From NCBI GenBank assembly GCA_934101225.1, contig CAKOQK010000015.1, forward strand, positions 1-31,685: a stretch of 31,685 nucleotides of DNA. Direction: 5' to 3'. The notes beneath the pieces are model-generated. The model saw only the letters and a program-made list of their open reading frames with translations. It did no database searches and was not told the origin of the DNA. This document shows positions 24,142 to 31,685 of this stretch, piece by piece. The first letter of the stretch is position 1. Each line of letters begins with the position of its first letter. The DNA comes from an uncultured Bacilli bacterium. GTDB taxonomy: Bacteria; Bacillota_I; Bacilli_A; RF39; UBA660. Both the position numbers and the translations under genes were made by a program.

Positions 24142-25008
24142 ATGAAGAATATTTTTAAAATTTTACTTGTATTATTTATTTTATTTTTATTATTTACAAA
24201 TAGAGAAATTCTTATTTATAGTACAGTACAATCATTTGAATTATTTAATAAAGCAATATTTCCAAGTATTTTTCCTATAATGATACTAAGTGATTTTATA
24301 TTAAGTACTAAACTTATCAATATTTTAAGTAATTCATTGGGAGTCTTATTTTCTAAAATATTTAAAGTAAATAAATGTTCAATATATCCTTTTATTATGT
24401 CATGTTTAAGTGGAACTCCAAGTAACGCAAAATATATTAATGATTTGCTAGAAAATAAATCTATTGGTGTTAAAGAAGCTGAAAAATTATTATCTATGTG
24501 TATGTTATATAATCCATTATTAATAATATCTTTAACTAAATATTTAAAGTTTAAAGACTCTATGTTAATAATTGTTATTAATATTATTATTAATTTAATT
24601 ATAGGATTAATAAATCGTAATTATAAAATTGAAATTAAAAATGAAGTTATTAAAAATAAAAAATTTAGTTTAGTTAATTCAATAAATAATGGTGTTAATA
24701 CTTTGTTATTGATATTAGGAATAGTTGTTTTTTTTAATATTATAAATAATTTACTTCCAATTAAGCATCCATTAATAACAGGATTATTTGAAATAACAAA
24801 TGGGTTAAATTTAGTAGGAAATACAAGTTCATCATATAAAAATAAAATTATTTATACTGGAATACTTCTTAGTTTTGGAGGGTTATCTATTATTACGCAA
24901 ATAAAAAGTATCTTCAAAAATGAAAATACTTTTAACTATACTTTATTTTATAAATCTAGAATTATTCATTTAATATTATTTGTTATAACACTATTCATTA
25001 TTTTCTAG
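24142..25008 (+). CDS. ylbJ: YlbJ-like sporulation integral membrane protein
   Basis: The only plus-strand gene. A 288-residue protein with about seven to eight hydrophobic segments. It matches YlbJ / nucleoside-recognition (Gate) domain proteins: FNKAIFPSIFPIMILSDF near the start, MSCLSGTPSNAKYI in the middle and a FEITNGLNLV segment. B. subtilis YlbJ is about 400 residues, so this is a short form. In B. subtilis it is a sigma-E-dependent protein of spore formation. Strong AAGGAGAA ribosome site. Its last 18 bases overlap the end of the convergent prepilin-like gene, and no terminator is visible between them. Confidence 0.83.
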   Translation: MKNIFKILLVLFILFLLFTNREILIYSTVQSFELFNKAIFPSIFPIMILSDFILSTKLINILSNSLGVLFSKIFKVNKCSIYPFIMSCLSGTPSNAKYINDLLENKSIGVKEAEKLLSMCMLYNPLLIISLTKYLKFKDSMLIIVINIIINLIIGLINRNYKIEIKNEVIKNKKFSLVNSINNGVNTLLLILGIVVFFNIINNLLPIKHPLITGLFEITNGLNLVGNTSSSYKNKIIYTGILLSFGGLSIITQIKSIFKNENTFNYTLFYKSRIIHLILFVITLFIIF

Positions 25009-26778
25009 ATAAATTTTATATGGTTTATCTTTTGTTCCGTCTCCTTTGCTTCTTAGTATTTTAGTATCAGCTTTTAGATATAAACTTGGGTATACATATA
25101 AATCCGTTATTGATACATTAGAGTTTATTTTTTTATTAATTTGATCTATATATAGTGCATTTTTAGCATTATTATTGTTACTATAATGAGTTATTGTCCA
25201 ATAATTAATTTTTGTACTATTATTATATGTTTTATAAAGCCAATTTTGATTATAACATTTATTATCATTTAATGTAGAGTTTAAACAATTTGAATCAGTT
25301 GAAGCATAACCATAATCACTAGGATAAATCAATCCAATTTTTCCTGTCCATGTTTGTGGATAGTTTTTAGTACCGGTAAATCCTTCTATGTTACGTTCAA
25401 TTTTATAAAAAGAATCAGATTTGTTTTCCAAACTTTTTATTCCACCTAGTCCCCATTCAACATTTGCAATTAAATTTTTATTTTCGATTTTATTATAAAA
25501 TGTCTCGTTTAAATCTTTTTGTAAACTTGATTCTTTCCAATTATTTATATTTACTTTATTCCATTTTTCTTGATCAGGAAATGGCTCATCTCTAACTATT
25601 TTAGCTAATGATTCTGTTTTTTTATCTATAGTTGTAACATTAAATACACCTATTATTCTCCATTTTTCATTATTAAATGTTATATAATTATTAGGACTTG
25701 CTCCACTAAATCTTATATTTTCGAATGGATCAGTTACTAGTCCAATATCATCAGCAAGTGGATTACCTGTTAAAGAATAAGAATATTCATTACACATACT
25801 ACCTAATAAGTTTTTGGCATCTGGTTTCTCACATATAATACCAATTAGGTATTTCGTAAGTTCAATAGGTCTTTCTGTTATACTAACATTTAAAATAACA
25901 TCTTCATCTGGCATAGTAAACACTGCTTTATTAAATTTAAGTTCTTCTGGAGATAATGTACATTTATTACAAGAAACACTGTTTTGATATAAATATTCAT
26001 TGAAATCCAAGTTTATTGTTACAAGTTCACCTGTTTGTCTAATTAATTCAAGTTCTTTATTTTTTAAATAGCCATCTTTATTAATAATAGTTATTTTATG
26101 AGAAACACTTACAGCATAATTAATATTTAAATCACTTTTTATATTATCATTTTGAATTATCATTTTAATATTTAAACTGTATCCTTTTCCTTGACTTTCA
26201 TCGTAATTTTGAATTTCTGAAACAAAATCATTTTTAGGAGGAATTGATATTTCTCTAACTGTTTGAGTTTCAATTACATTACCTTTACCTCTTTTGTAGG
26301 CTAAAAAATATTTACGATTGTTCTTATTATCATTGTTCTTATTATCATTGTTCTTATTATCATTGTTCTTATTATCATTGTTCTTATTATCATTGTTCTC
26401 ATAATATAGAATATATCCTTCATTATTCTTTACCTTTGATTCATCATAAATTATTTTAAGACATTTTATATTGTTTGCTGTATTAGGAACTATATTATTT
26501 CTTGTATCTTCAATATTTCCAATATCTTCTTCTTTACATATTTCCGGTTTAATTGGTAAATTATTATTATTTTTATCTTTAGCTAGTCCAAAAGATTCTA
26601 AGTCTTTTTCTACTTCTCTTGTTATTATTGTTGTTGTTATTAAAACATCTGTTTTCTCATTTTGTCTATCATTTGCCTTTTTAATTGTCATAATTATTTG
26701 AAATAAGAAAACCATTACAATTGAAATTAATCCAATACTTACTATTATTTCGACTAATGTTAATCCTTTTTTATTCAT
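24991..26778 (-). CDS. prepilin-like surface protein with variable repeat and C-terminal DUF6273-like domain
   Basis: A 595-residue protein beginning MNKKG|LTLVEIIVSIGLIS: a type IV/II prepilin signal, with Gly5 before the cleavage site and Glu at +5 of the mature protein, then a hydrophobic helix to about residue 28. Residues about 130-155 are a (NDNKN)n stretch made by a 15-bp tandem repeat. A small InlB-like beta segment (FTMPDEDVILNVSI) lies near 300. The C-terminal region (about 340-595) has NEKWRIIGVF, GKIGLIYPSDYGYAS, WTITHYS and VYPSLYLK and ends GDGTKDKPYKIYL, a module common on surface proteins of gut Firmicutes and Mollicutes-related bacteria (I believe DUF6273-like; not checked). 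It is far larger than a usual pilin. AGGAGG ribosome site; four bases after ftsW. No pilus assembly genes are in the window. Confidence 0.75.
   Translation of the reverse strand: MNKKGLTLVEIIVSIGLISIVMVFLFQIIMTIKKANDRQNEKTDVLITTTIITREVEKDLESFGLAKDKNNNNLPIKPEICKEEDIGNIEDTRNNIVPNTANNIKCLKIIYDESKVKNNEGYILYYENNDNKNNDNKNNDNKNNDNKNNDNKNNRKYFLAYKRGKGNVIETQTVREISIPPKNDFVSEIQNYDESQGKGYSLNIKMIIQNDNIKSDLNINYAVSVSHKITIINKDGYLKNKELELIRQTGELVTINLDFNEYLYQNSVSCNKCTLSPEELKFNKAVFTMPDEDVILNVSITERPIELTKYLIGIICEKPDAKNLLGSMCNEYSYSLTGNPLADDIGLVTDPFENIRFSGASPNNYITFNNEKWRIIGVFNVTTIDKKTESLAKIVRDEPFPDQEKWNKVNINNWKESSLQKDLNETFYNKIENKNLIANVEWGLGGIKSLENKSDSFYKIERNIEGFTGTKNYPQTWTGKIGLIYPSDYGYASTDSNCLNSTLNDNKCYNQNWLYKTYNNSTKINYWTITHYSNNNNAKNALYIDQINKKINSNVSITDLYVYPSLYLKADTKILRSKGDGTKDKPYKIYLENNE
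26317..26399 (-). repeat. 15-bp tandem repeat (five full copies) inside the prepilin-like gene
   Basis: The plus-strand unit attgttcttattatc is repeated exactly at 26317, 26332, 26347, 26362 and 26377, with a partial sixth copy. It encodes NDNKN units. As 15 is a multiple of three, slippage would change linker length by five residues and keep the frame. Confidence 0.93.
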
Positions 26779-26781
26779 AGT

Positions 26782-27936
26782 TTATATCCTCCTAAATGCT
26801 TGATTTTCTTTATTTATGTTTGTTTCAATTGCTATTCTCTCATTTACAAACATCAAAAATAATATATTCATTAAAAATGATCCACCATATGATAAAAAAG
26901 GAACTGGAACTCCAGTAAGTGGTATTAAAGCAAGTATTCCTAAAAAATTAACTGCTAAATGTAATAATATATAGCAAAACGTCCCATAAGCAATTATTGT
27001 TCCTCTAATTGTTGATGCTTCTTTAGAAATTTTAAGTAACCTAAATAATAATAAAATATACATTAAAAGCACAACTGAAGCACCTATTACTCCTATTTCT
27101 TCTACAACTATTGGGAATATAAAATCAGTATGAGCTTCCGGTAAATATAAATATTTCTGAGTTGAATTACCAAGCCCTTTACCAAATAATCCACCATTAG
27201 AAATAGCAATAAAACCATTGCATACTTGATAACCAGTTTTTTCAGTATATCTAGTACATGGTGATTTAAAATTCAAACGATCTGATTGTTCTTTTGTTAA
27301 TAAATTACCTGATAACGCAACAAACAAAACTAAAAAACATACGACAATTATACCTGAAGTTTTAAGAAAATTATAAGCCTTAGTTTTAATTGGCATATAA
27401 AGAATTAATAGACCAAAGATACCAGCTATAATTATAGCGGTACCTAAATCTGGTTGAATTGCTACAAGTCCTATACCTATTACACTTAAAATTATAGGCC
27501 ACATTACCTTTTTATTATCAAAATCCTTTTTTTGAATTAATTTTTCAAAATAAACACTAAAATATAAAATCATTGCAGATTTAAAAAATTCACTTGGTTG
27601 TACTCTAATAGGTCCGACTCGAAACCATGACTTTGCACTATTAGTAATAGTTCCATAAGGAAATATTAAAGCTAAAATAATTAAAATAAGAAAGAAATAT
27701 CCTTTGGCTAAAAATTTATATTTACTTGTTGGAATTCTTAAGATAAAAAATATACCTATAAACCACATACCAATGGCGATAAAGGCTTGACGTTTAAAAA
27801 AATACGTTTCTTCTACTTTATTATATAGTACTGCAGAAATTGAAGATGCACTAAAAACCATTACTAATCCAAAAATAGTAAAGATTAACATTAAAAGTAA
27901 TAATTTTTTATCTAATTTATTAAACAACTTTTTCAT
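26782..27936 (-). CDS. ftsW: FtsW/RodA-family SEDS peptidoglycan glycosyltransferase
   Basis: A 384-residue polytopic membrane protein with ten or so segments. Family signatures are clear: GLVMVFSASS (23-32), RVGPIRVQPSEFFK, QPDLGTA, GGLFGKGLGNSTQKYLYLPE followed by HTDFIFPIVVEE with the catalytic-region Asp, and GVPVPFLSYGGS near the end. SEDS proteins polymerise lipid II together with a class B penicillin-binding protein. FtsW (division) and RodA (elongation) cannot be told apart by neighbours here; FtsW is favoured by sequence impression only. The gene lies between the smc terminator and the prepilin-like gene. Confidence 0.85.
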   Translation of the reverse strand: MKKLFNKLDKKLLLLMLIFTIFGLVMVFSASSISAVLYNKVEETYFFKRQAFIAIGMWFIGIFFILRIPTSKYKFLAKGYFFLILIILALIFPYGTITNSAKSWFRVGPIRVQPSEFFKSAMILYFSVYFEKLIQKKDFDNKKVMWPIILSVIGIGLVAIQPDLGTAIIIAGIFGLLILYMPIKTKAYNFLKTSGIIVVCFLVLFVALSGNLLTKEQSDRLNFKSPCTRYTEKTGYQVCNGFIAISNGGLFGKGLGNSTQKYLYLPEAHTDFIFPIVVEEIGVIGASVVLLMYILLLFRLLKISKEASTIRGTIIAYGTFCYILLHLAVNFLGILALIPLTGVPVPFLSYGGSFLMNILFLMFVNERIAIETNINKENQAFRRI

Positions 27937-27962
27937 ACTATACCTACTATATTAATAGTATC

Positions 27963-27991
27963 ACAAAAAAACTTGTAAATAAATACAAGTT
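27963..27991 (-). terminator. intrinsic terminator of the rnc-smc operon
   Basis: AACTTGTA / TACAAGTT (8-bp stem, six-base loop) followed on the minus strand by TTTTTTTGTG, between the smc stop and ftsW. Confidence 0.85.
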
Positions 27992-28023
27992 AATTTAATT
28001 TCTATATAAATTTACAACTAAAT

Positions 28024-30954
28024 TTAATCTAATTTTACACTAACTAATTTAGATACACCAGATTCTTGCATTGTTATTCCATATAAACTAGAAGCATACT
28101 CCATAGTTCTCTTCTTATGGGTAATAACAATAAATTGAGTTTTATTATTATATTCTTTTAAATAATTACCAAATATATCTACGTTTGCTTCATCAAGTGC
28201 TGCCTCTGCTTCATCTAATATACAAAATGGAACAGTTCTAATATTTAAAGTTGCAAATAAGAGTGCTAGCGCTGTCATAGATGCTTCTCCACCTGATAAT
28301 GTCTTTAAACTCTTAATTTCTTTTCCTGGAGGACAAGCTTTAATTTCTAATCCACTAGTTAAAATATTATTTTCATCTAGTAATACAAGCTTTCCTTCTC
28401 CGCCTCTAAACAACTTCTTAAACACTTTACAAAATTCATTATTTAGAGCATTAAAAGTAGTAGATAATCTATCTTTCATAGTTCCATCTAATTCATTAAT
28501 AATTTCTAATAAATCATTAATAGAACCAGTTAAATCATCTTTTTGTTTAGTTAAAAATTCATATCTCGTATTAATACGATCAAATTCACTAATAGATCCT
28601 GTATTAACTTCCCCTAAAGCCTTAATATCTCTTTTTAGATTATTAACTTTAATTCTAGCATCAGTTATATTCATATCTAAATTATATTCTTTAGCCTTAT
28701 CATAAGTCATACCATATTCTTCACTTAATCTAACTAAATAATTATCTAATTTATTTTCTTCTTTACTAATAGTTACTTCTAAAGTTCGAACATCATTCAT
28801 TATTTTATTATATTCACTATTTTGTTTACGACTAGCTAGTTCTAATTCGTTAATCTCACTTTGTAAATCATTTTTATTTAATTTAAGATCATTAATACTT
28901 ATTTCTAACTTTTCTTTTTCTCCATTAACTTTATAATACTCATCTAATATTTCTTGTAACTTACTAGATATATCATTATTAAGTAGTCCAACACTTCCAT
29001 TAATCTCATTATTAACACTAATTAAATTATTGTTAAGTGACTCTAATTCATTATTTTTTCTTAATAAATAATCTTTAGCACTATTAAGTTCATTATTAGC
29101 ATCAAATACTTTTCTCTCTAAAATAGTTACATCTTTATCATGAGCGTTTATTTCTTCTTCTTTTAATTTTATTTCATTAACTTTAGAATTTAATAATTTA
29201 ATTTTATTTTCTAGTTCAAACTTTTGACTCATCATACTTGTAACTGATTTATTAGTTCCACCAGTAATTGAACCACCCGCATTAATAATATCTCCGTCTA
29301 AAGTAACAATCTTATACATATGATTAATTATTTTAGCAACATTAGTAGCATTAGTTAAATTATCAACTACAATTACATTACCTAGGACGTTTAAAACTAC
29401 ATTACGATACTTAGGATCAAACTTACATAAATCAGATGCAATGCCTATAAAACAGGGAACAACTTCTAATTTCTTTAAAGATATATCATCTATTTTTTTA
29501 GCTCTAATAACATTTAAAGGATAAAATGTTGCTCTTCCTAAATTATTTTGTCTTAAATAATAAACTGCTTCTTTAGCACTTACCTCATTATCGGTAACAA
29601 TAACATTAGCTGTAAAACCAAGAGCTGTATCGATTGCTAAGGAATATTTTTCTTCAGTATCAATTAACTTACCAATTATATCATGTATTCCTTTTAAACG
29701 ATGATTATTTAAAATACTTTTAACTGCATAAGGAAGCTTACTATCATTTAATGTACTATTTTCTAATATTTCAATTTGACTCTTTAAATACATTTCATCT
29801 TTATTAAGTTTTCCTAAATCACTAAGTAACAAATTCTTTTTAATATTTTCATTTTTATATTCCGCAACTAATTCATTATACTTTTTATCTAATAAACTTA
29901 AATTATTCTTTTTAAGTTCTATTTCTTCTTTTAATGTTTCTAAATCATTAGTTATTTTTAATTTGTTTTCTTTTAAATTTATAATATTAGCTTGTAATTT
30001 AGCATCATCTACTTCATATTTTTCTCTTTCAATCATAATTTGTTTTTCACTTGCTAAATTAGATAATTGTTTGGTTATCTTAAATAATTCATCACTTTTC
30101 TTACTTATTTCTTCTTCTATTTTTAATACTTGAACTTTAAGTGAATCTATTTTAGCACCATCAACTAAATTATTATTCTCATTCACCATTAAATCGTTAG
30201 ATAATTTATCTAACTCTTCTTTATGTTTCTTATAAGAATCATTTATATCAGTTATATCTATAGCAAGAAGTGCGATTTCTGTACTTTCTAAATCTTTTTT
30301 ATAATCTAAATATTTATGAGCAGTTGCTGCCTGTTCTTTCAAAGGCTCTAAATTAATACTTAATTCATCAATAATTAAATTAATCTTTTCAATATTATCA
30401 TTAGTTTTATCTAATTTTCTTAGAGCATCTTCTTTTCTTTTTTTATACATTAAAACGCCTGCTGCTTCTTCTAAAATAACTCTTTTATCTTCAGGCTTTC
30501 CATCAATAATTTCACCTATTTTACCTTGAGAAATAATTGATAATGAATTAACATTAGTTCCAGAATCTAAAAATAAATTAGTAATATCTTTTAATCTACA
30601 AGTAGAATTATTTATATAATATTCATTTTCTCCAGTAGAATATACAACTCTTTTTATCTCTATTTCGGTTAAATCACTTTTTAAATAATGATCTGAATTA
30701 TCAAATGTAAGTGATACCCATGCTCTAGTTAGTGGACTTCTTGACTTACTTCCATTAAAAATAAAATCAGAAGAATTATTTCCTCTAATATCTTTAAGTG
30801 ATTGCTGTCCTAGTACCCATTTAATAGCATCTACTATATTACTTTTTCCTGATCCATTAGGTCCAACTATTGCTGTTATTCCATCTTTTATATCAATAGT
30901 TACTTTATCAGCAAAGGATTTAAATCCATGAATACTTATTCTTAATAATTTCAT
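28024..30954 (-). CDS. smc: chromosome condensation ATPase SMC
   Basis: SMC forms with ScpAB the complex that extrudes and resolves chromosome loops. Walker A GPNGSGKSN (31-39), Q-loop and VNSLSIISQGKIGEI follow, then a coiled coil (about 165-395), hinge (about 400-545, ending GGSITGG), returning coiled coil (about 555-800), ABC signature LSGGE (886-890) and Walker B ILDEAEAALDE (912-922). At 976 residues it is about 200 shorter than B. subtilis SMC; the heads and hinge are complete, so the loss must be in the coiled-coil arms. It overlaps rnc by four bases (ATGA). Confidence 0.97.
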   Translation of the reverse strand: MKLLRISIHGFKSFADKVTIDIKDGITAIVGPNGSGKSNIVDAIKWVLGQQSLKDIRGNNSSDFIFNGSKSRSPLTRAWVSLTFDNSDHYLKSDLTEIEIKRVVYSTGENEYYINNSTCRLKDITNLFLDSGTNVNSLSIISQGKIGEIIDGKPEDKRVILEEAAGVLMYKKRKEDALRKLDKTNDNIEKINLIIDELSINLEPLKEQAATAHKYLDYKKDLESTEIALLAIDITDINDSYKKHKEELDKLSNDLMVNENNNLVDGAKIDSLKVQVLKIEEEISKKSDELFKITKQLSNLASEKQIMIEREKYEVDDAKLQANIINLKENKLKITNDLETLKEEIELKKNNLSLLDKKYNELVAEYKNENIKKNLLLSDLGKLNKDEMYLKSQIEILENSTLNDSKLPYAVKSILNNHRLKGIHDIIGKLIDTEEKYSLAIDTALGFTANVIVTDNEVSAKEAVYYLRQNNLGRATFYPLNVIRAKKIDDISLKKLEVVPCFIGIASDLCKFDPKYRNVVLNVLGNVIVVDNLTNATNVAKIINHMYKIVTLDGDIINAGGSITGGTNKSVTSMMSQKFELENKIKLLNSKVNEIKLKEEEINAHDKDVTILERKVFDANNELNSAKDYLLRKNNELESLNNNLISVNNEINGSVGLLNNDISSKLQEILDEYYKVNGEKEKLEISINDLKLNKNDLQSEINELELASRKQNSEYNKIMNDVRTLEVTISKEENKLDNYLVRLSEEYGMTYDKAKEYNLDMNITDARIKVNNLKRDIKALGEVNTGSISEFDRINTRYEFLTKQKDDLTGSINDLLEIINELDGTMKDRLSTTFNALNNEFCKVFKKLFRGGEGKLVLLDENNILTSGLEIKACPPGKEIKSLKTLSGGEASMTALALLFATLNIRTVPFCILDEAEAALDEANVDIFGNYLKEYNNKTQFIVITHKKRTMEYASSLYGITMQESGVSKLVSVKLD

Positions 30955-31601
30955 TTAATTCCACCACTACTTTTCTTAATTGCATCACGTGCTGCATTTT
31001 GTTCTGCTTCTTTTTTACTTTTACCAATACCACTACCATAAAGCATTCCATCAACCCTTGCTTCTACCTCAAATGTTTTATCATGAGATGGACCATATTC
31101 ATTTACAACAATATACTCAACACTCTTTTGATTAGTTTGAACTAATTCTTGTAAATAAGATTTATAATCACTTAAATAAACATTATTTTCTTCTATTTTA
31201 GGTATAATTATATCATAAATAAATTCTTTAGCTTTAGATAATCCATTATTTAAATAAATACTAGCAATAACTGCTTCAAAAACATCAGCAACAATTGTTG
31301 CATTAACCTCATTATGCATTCCATTACCAACTTTAATATACTTAGCTAAATTAATATCCTTAGCATAAGCATCTAAGGCTTCTTCACAGACATACATAGA
31401 TCTCTTCTTACTCATTTTACCTTCTGCAAGCTTAGTATTCTTAAAAAAATAATCAGATATTACAAGTTCTAATACTGCATCACCTAAATATTCTAATCTT
31501 TCGTAAGATTCGACATTATGTTCATTAGCATAACTAGTATGAGTTAGTGCTGTTTGTAAATACTTATTATCCATTGTTAAACCATATTTAGTTAAATCCA
31601 T
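30951..31601 (-). CDS. rnc: ribonuclease III
   Basis: A 216-residue double-strand-specific endoribonuclease that processes rRNA precursors and structured RNAs. The catalytic signature ERLEYLGDAVLEL (34-46) supplies Glu37 and Asp41, with Asp106 and Glu109 in ADVFEA completing the metal site; a dsRNA-binding domain spans about 148-214 (ends KSKKEAEQNAARDAI). AAAGGTGATAA precedes the ATG. rnc-smc adjacency is standard for Firmicutes. A TATAAT at 31628-31633 with a poor -35 is its only visible promoter element. Confidence 0.97.
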   Translation of the reverse strand: MDLTKYGLTMDNKYLQTALTHTSYANEHNVESYERLEYLGDAVLELVISDYFFKNTKLAEGKMSKKRSMYVCEEALDAYAKDINLAKYIKVGNGMHNEVNATIVADVFEAVIASIYLNNGLSKAKEFIYDIIIPKIEENNVYLSDYKSYLQELVQTNQKSVEYIVVNEYGPSHDKTFEVEARVDGMLYGSGIGKSKKEAEQNAARDAIKKSSGGIK

Positions 31602-31685
31602 AAGTTTATCACCTTTATCCTGTAAACATTATAAACTATATTTAATTTATTTTCTAGATTAATAGATAAAAAAACTAATATTAAA
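31602..31685. other. rnc 5' flank
   Basis: AT-rich stretch holding the rnc ribosome site and the TATAAT at 31628-31633; nothing else is supported before the window edge. Confidence 0.4.

Noticed and set aside
26317..26399. CRISPR-like direct repeat
   Set aside because: A 15-bp unit without spacers, in frame inside a coding sequence; it is a simple tandem repeat.

Overview
The window reads as chromosome of a very AT-rich, low-GC Gram-positive bacterium of the Bacilli. Evidence: PolC-type replicase, the conserved order yqfC-yqfD-ybeY-dgkA-cdd-era-yqzL-recO, strong AGGAGG-like ribosome sites, and YqfC/YqfD/YlbJ sporulation-type proteins. TGA is used as a real stop (ATGA overlaps at cdd/dgkA, ybeY/vanZ and smc/rnc) and Trp is TGG, so this is genetic code 11, not the Mycoplasma code. 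An uncultured gut lineage (RF39- or Erysipelotrichales-like) is my inference. Every gene except ylbJ is on the minus strand.

Layout, left to right. 1-8284 is a housekeeping block transcribed leftwards: yqfC, yqfD, a VanZ-like membrane gene, ybeY, dgkA, cdd, a second cytidine-deaminase paralogue that has lost its zinc ligands, a PemK/MazF-like gene, a compact structured small RNA with its own promoter and terminator, era, an uncharacterised HTH protein, a 25-codon yqzL-like gene, recO and hemW. phoH and yqfF, usual in this cluster, are not present between yqfD and ybeY. 8336-11047 is a large membrane-anchored protein with two glycine-rich domains resembling those of ALK/LTK receptors. 11124-15707 is polC. 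15740-17062 is an accessory island between polC and mutS: a complete type III toxin-antitoxin locus (promoter, three RNA antitoxin repeats, terminator, ToxN/AbiQ-family endoribonuclease), a second diverged antitoxin-repeat-plus-terminator cassette without a toxin, two 38-nt repeats and gene remnants. 17088-19628 is mutS. 19703-23034 is a two-gene operon of further glycine-rich surface proteins. 23097-25008 holds divergent ylbL (PDZ-Lon protease) and ylbJ. 24991-27936 holds a prepilin-like protein with a 15-bp tandem repeat, and an FtsW/RodA protein. 28024-31601 is the smc-rnc operon.

The most interesting items are (1) the type III toxin-antitoxin locus with a duplicated, toxin-less antitoxin cassette, and (2) an approximately 110-nt RNA upstream of era made of two copies of a 23-nt motif, each holding a 4-bp stem that differs by compensatory changes, each followed by a hairpin. 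I do not recognise this RNA as any known family.
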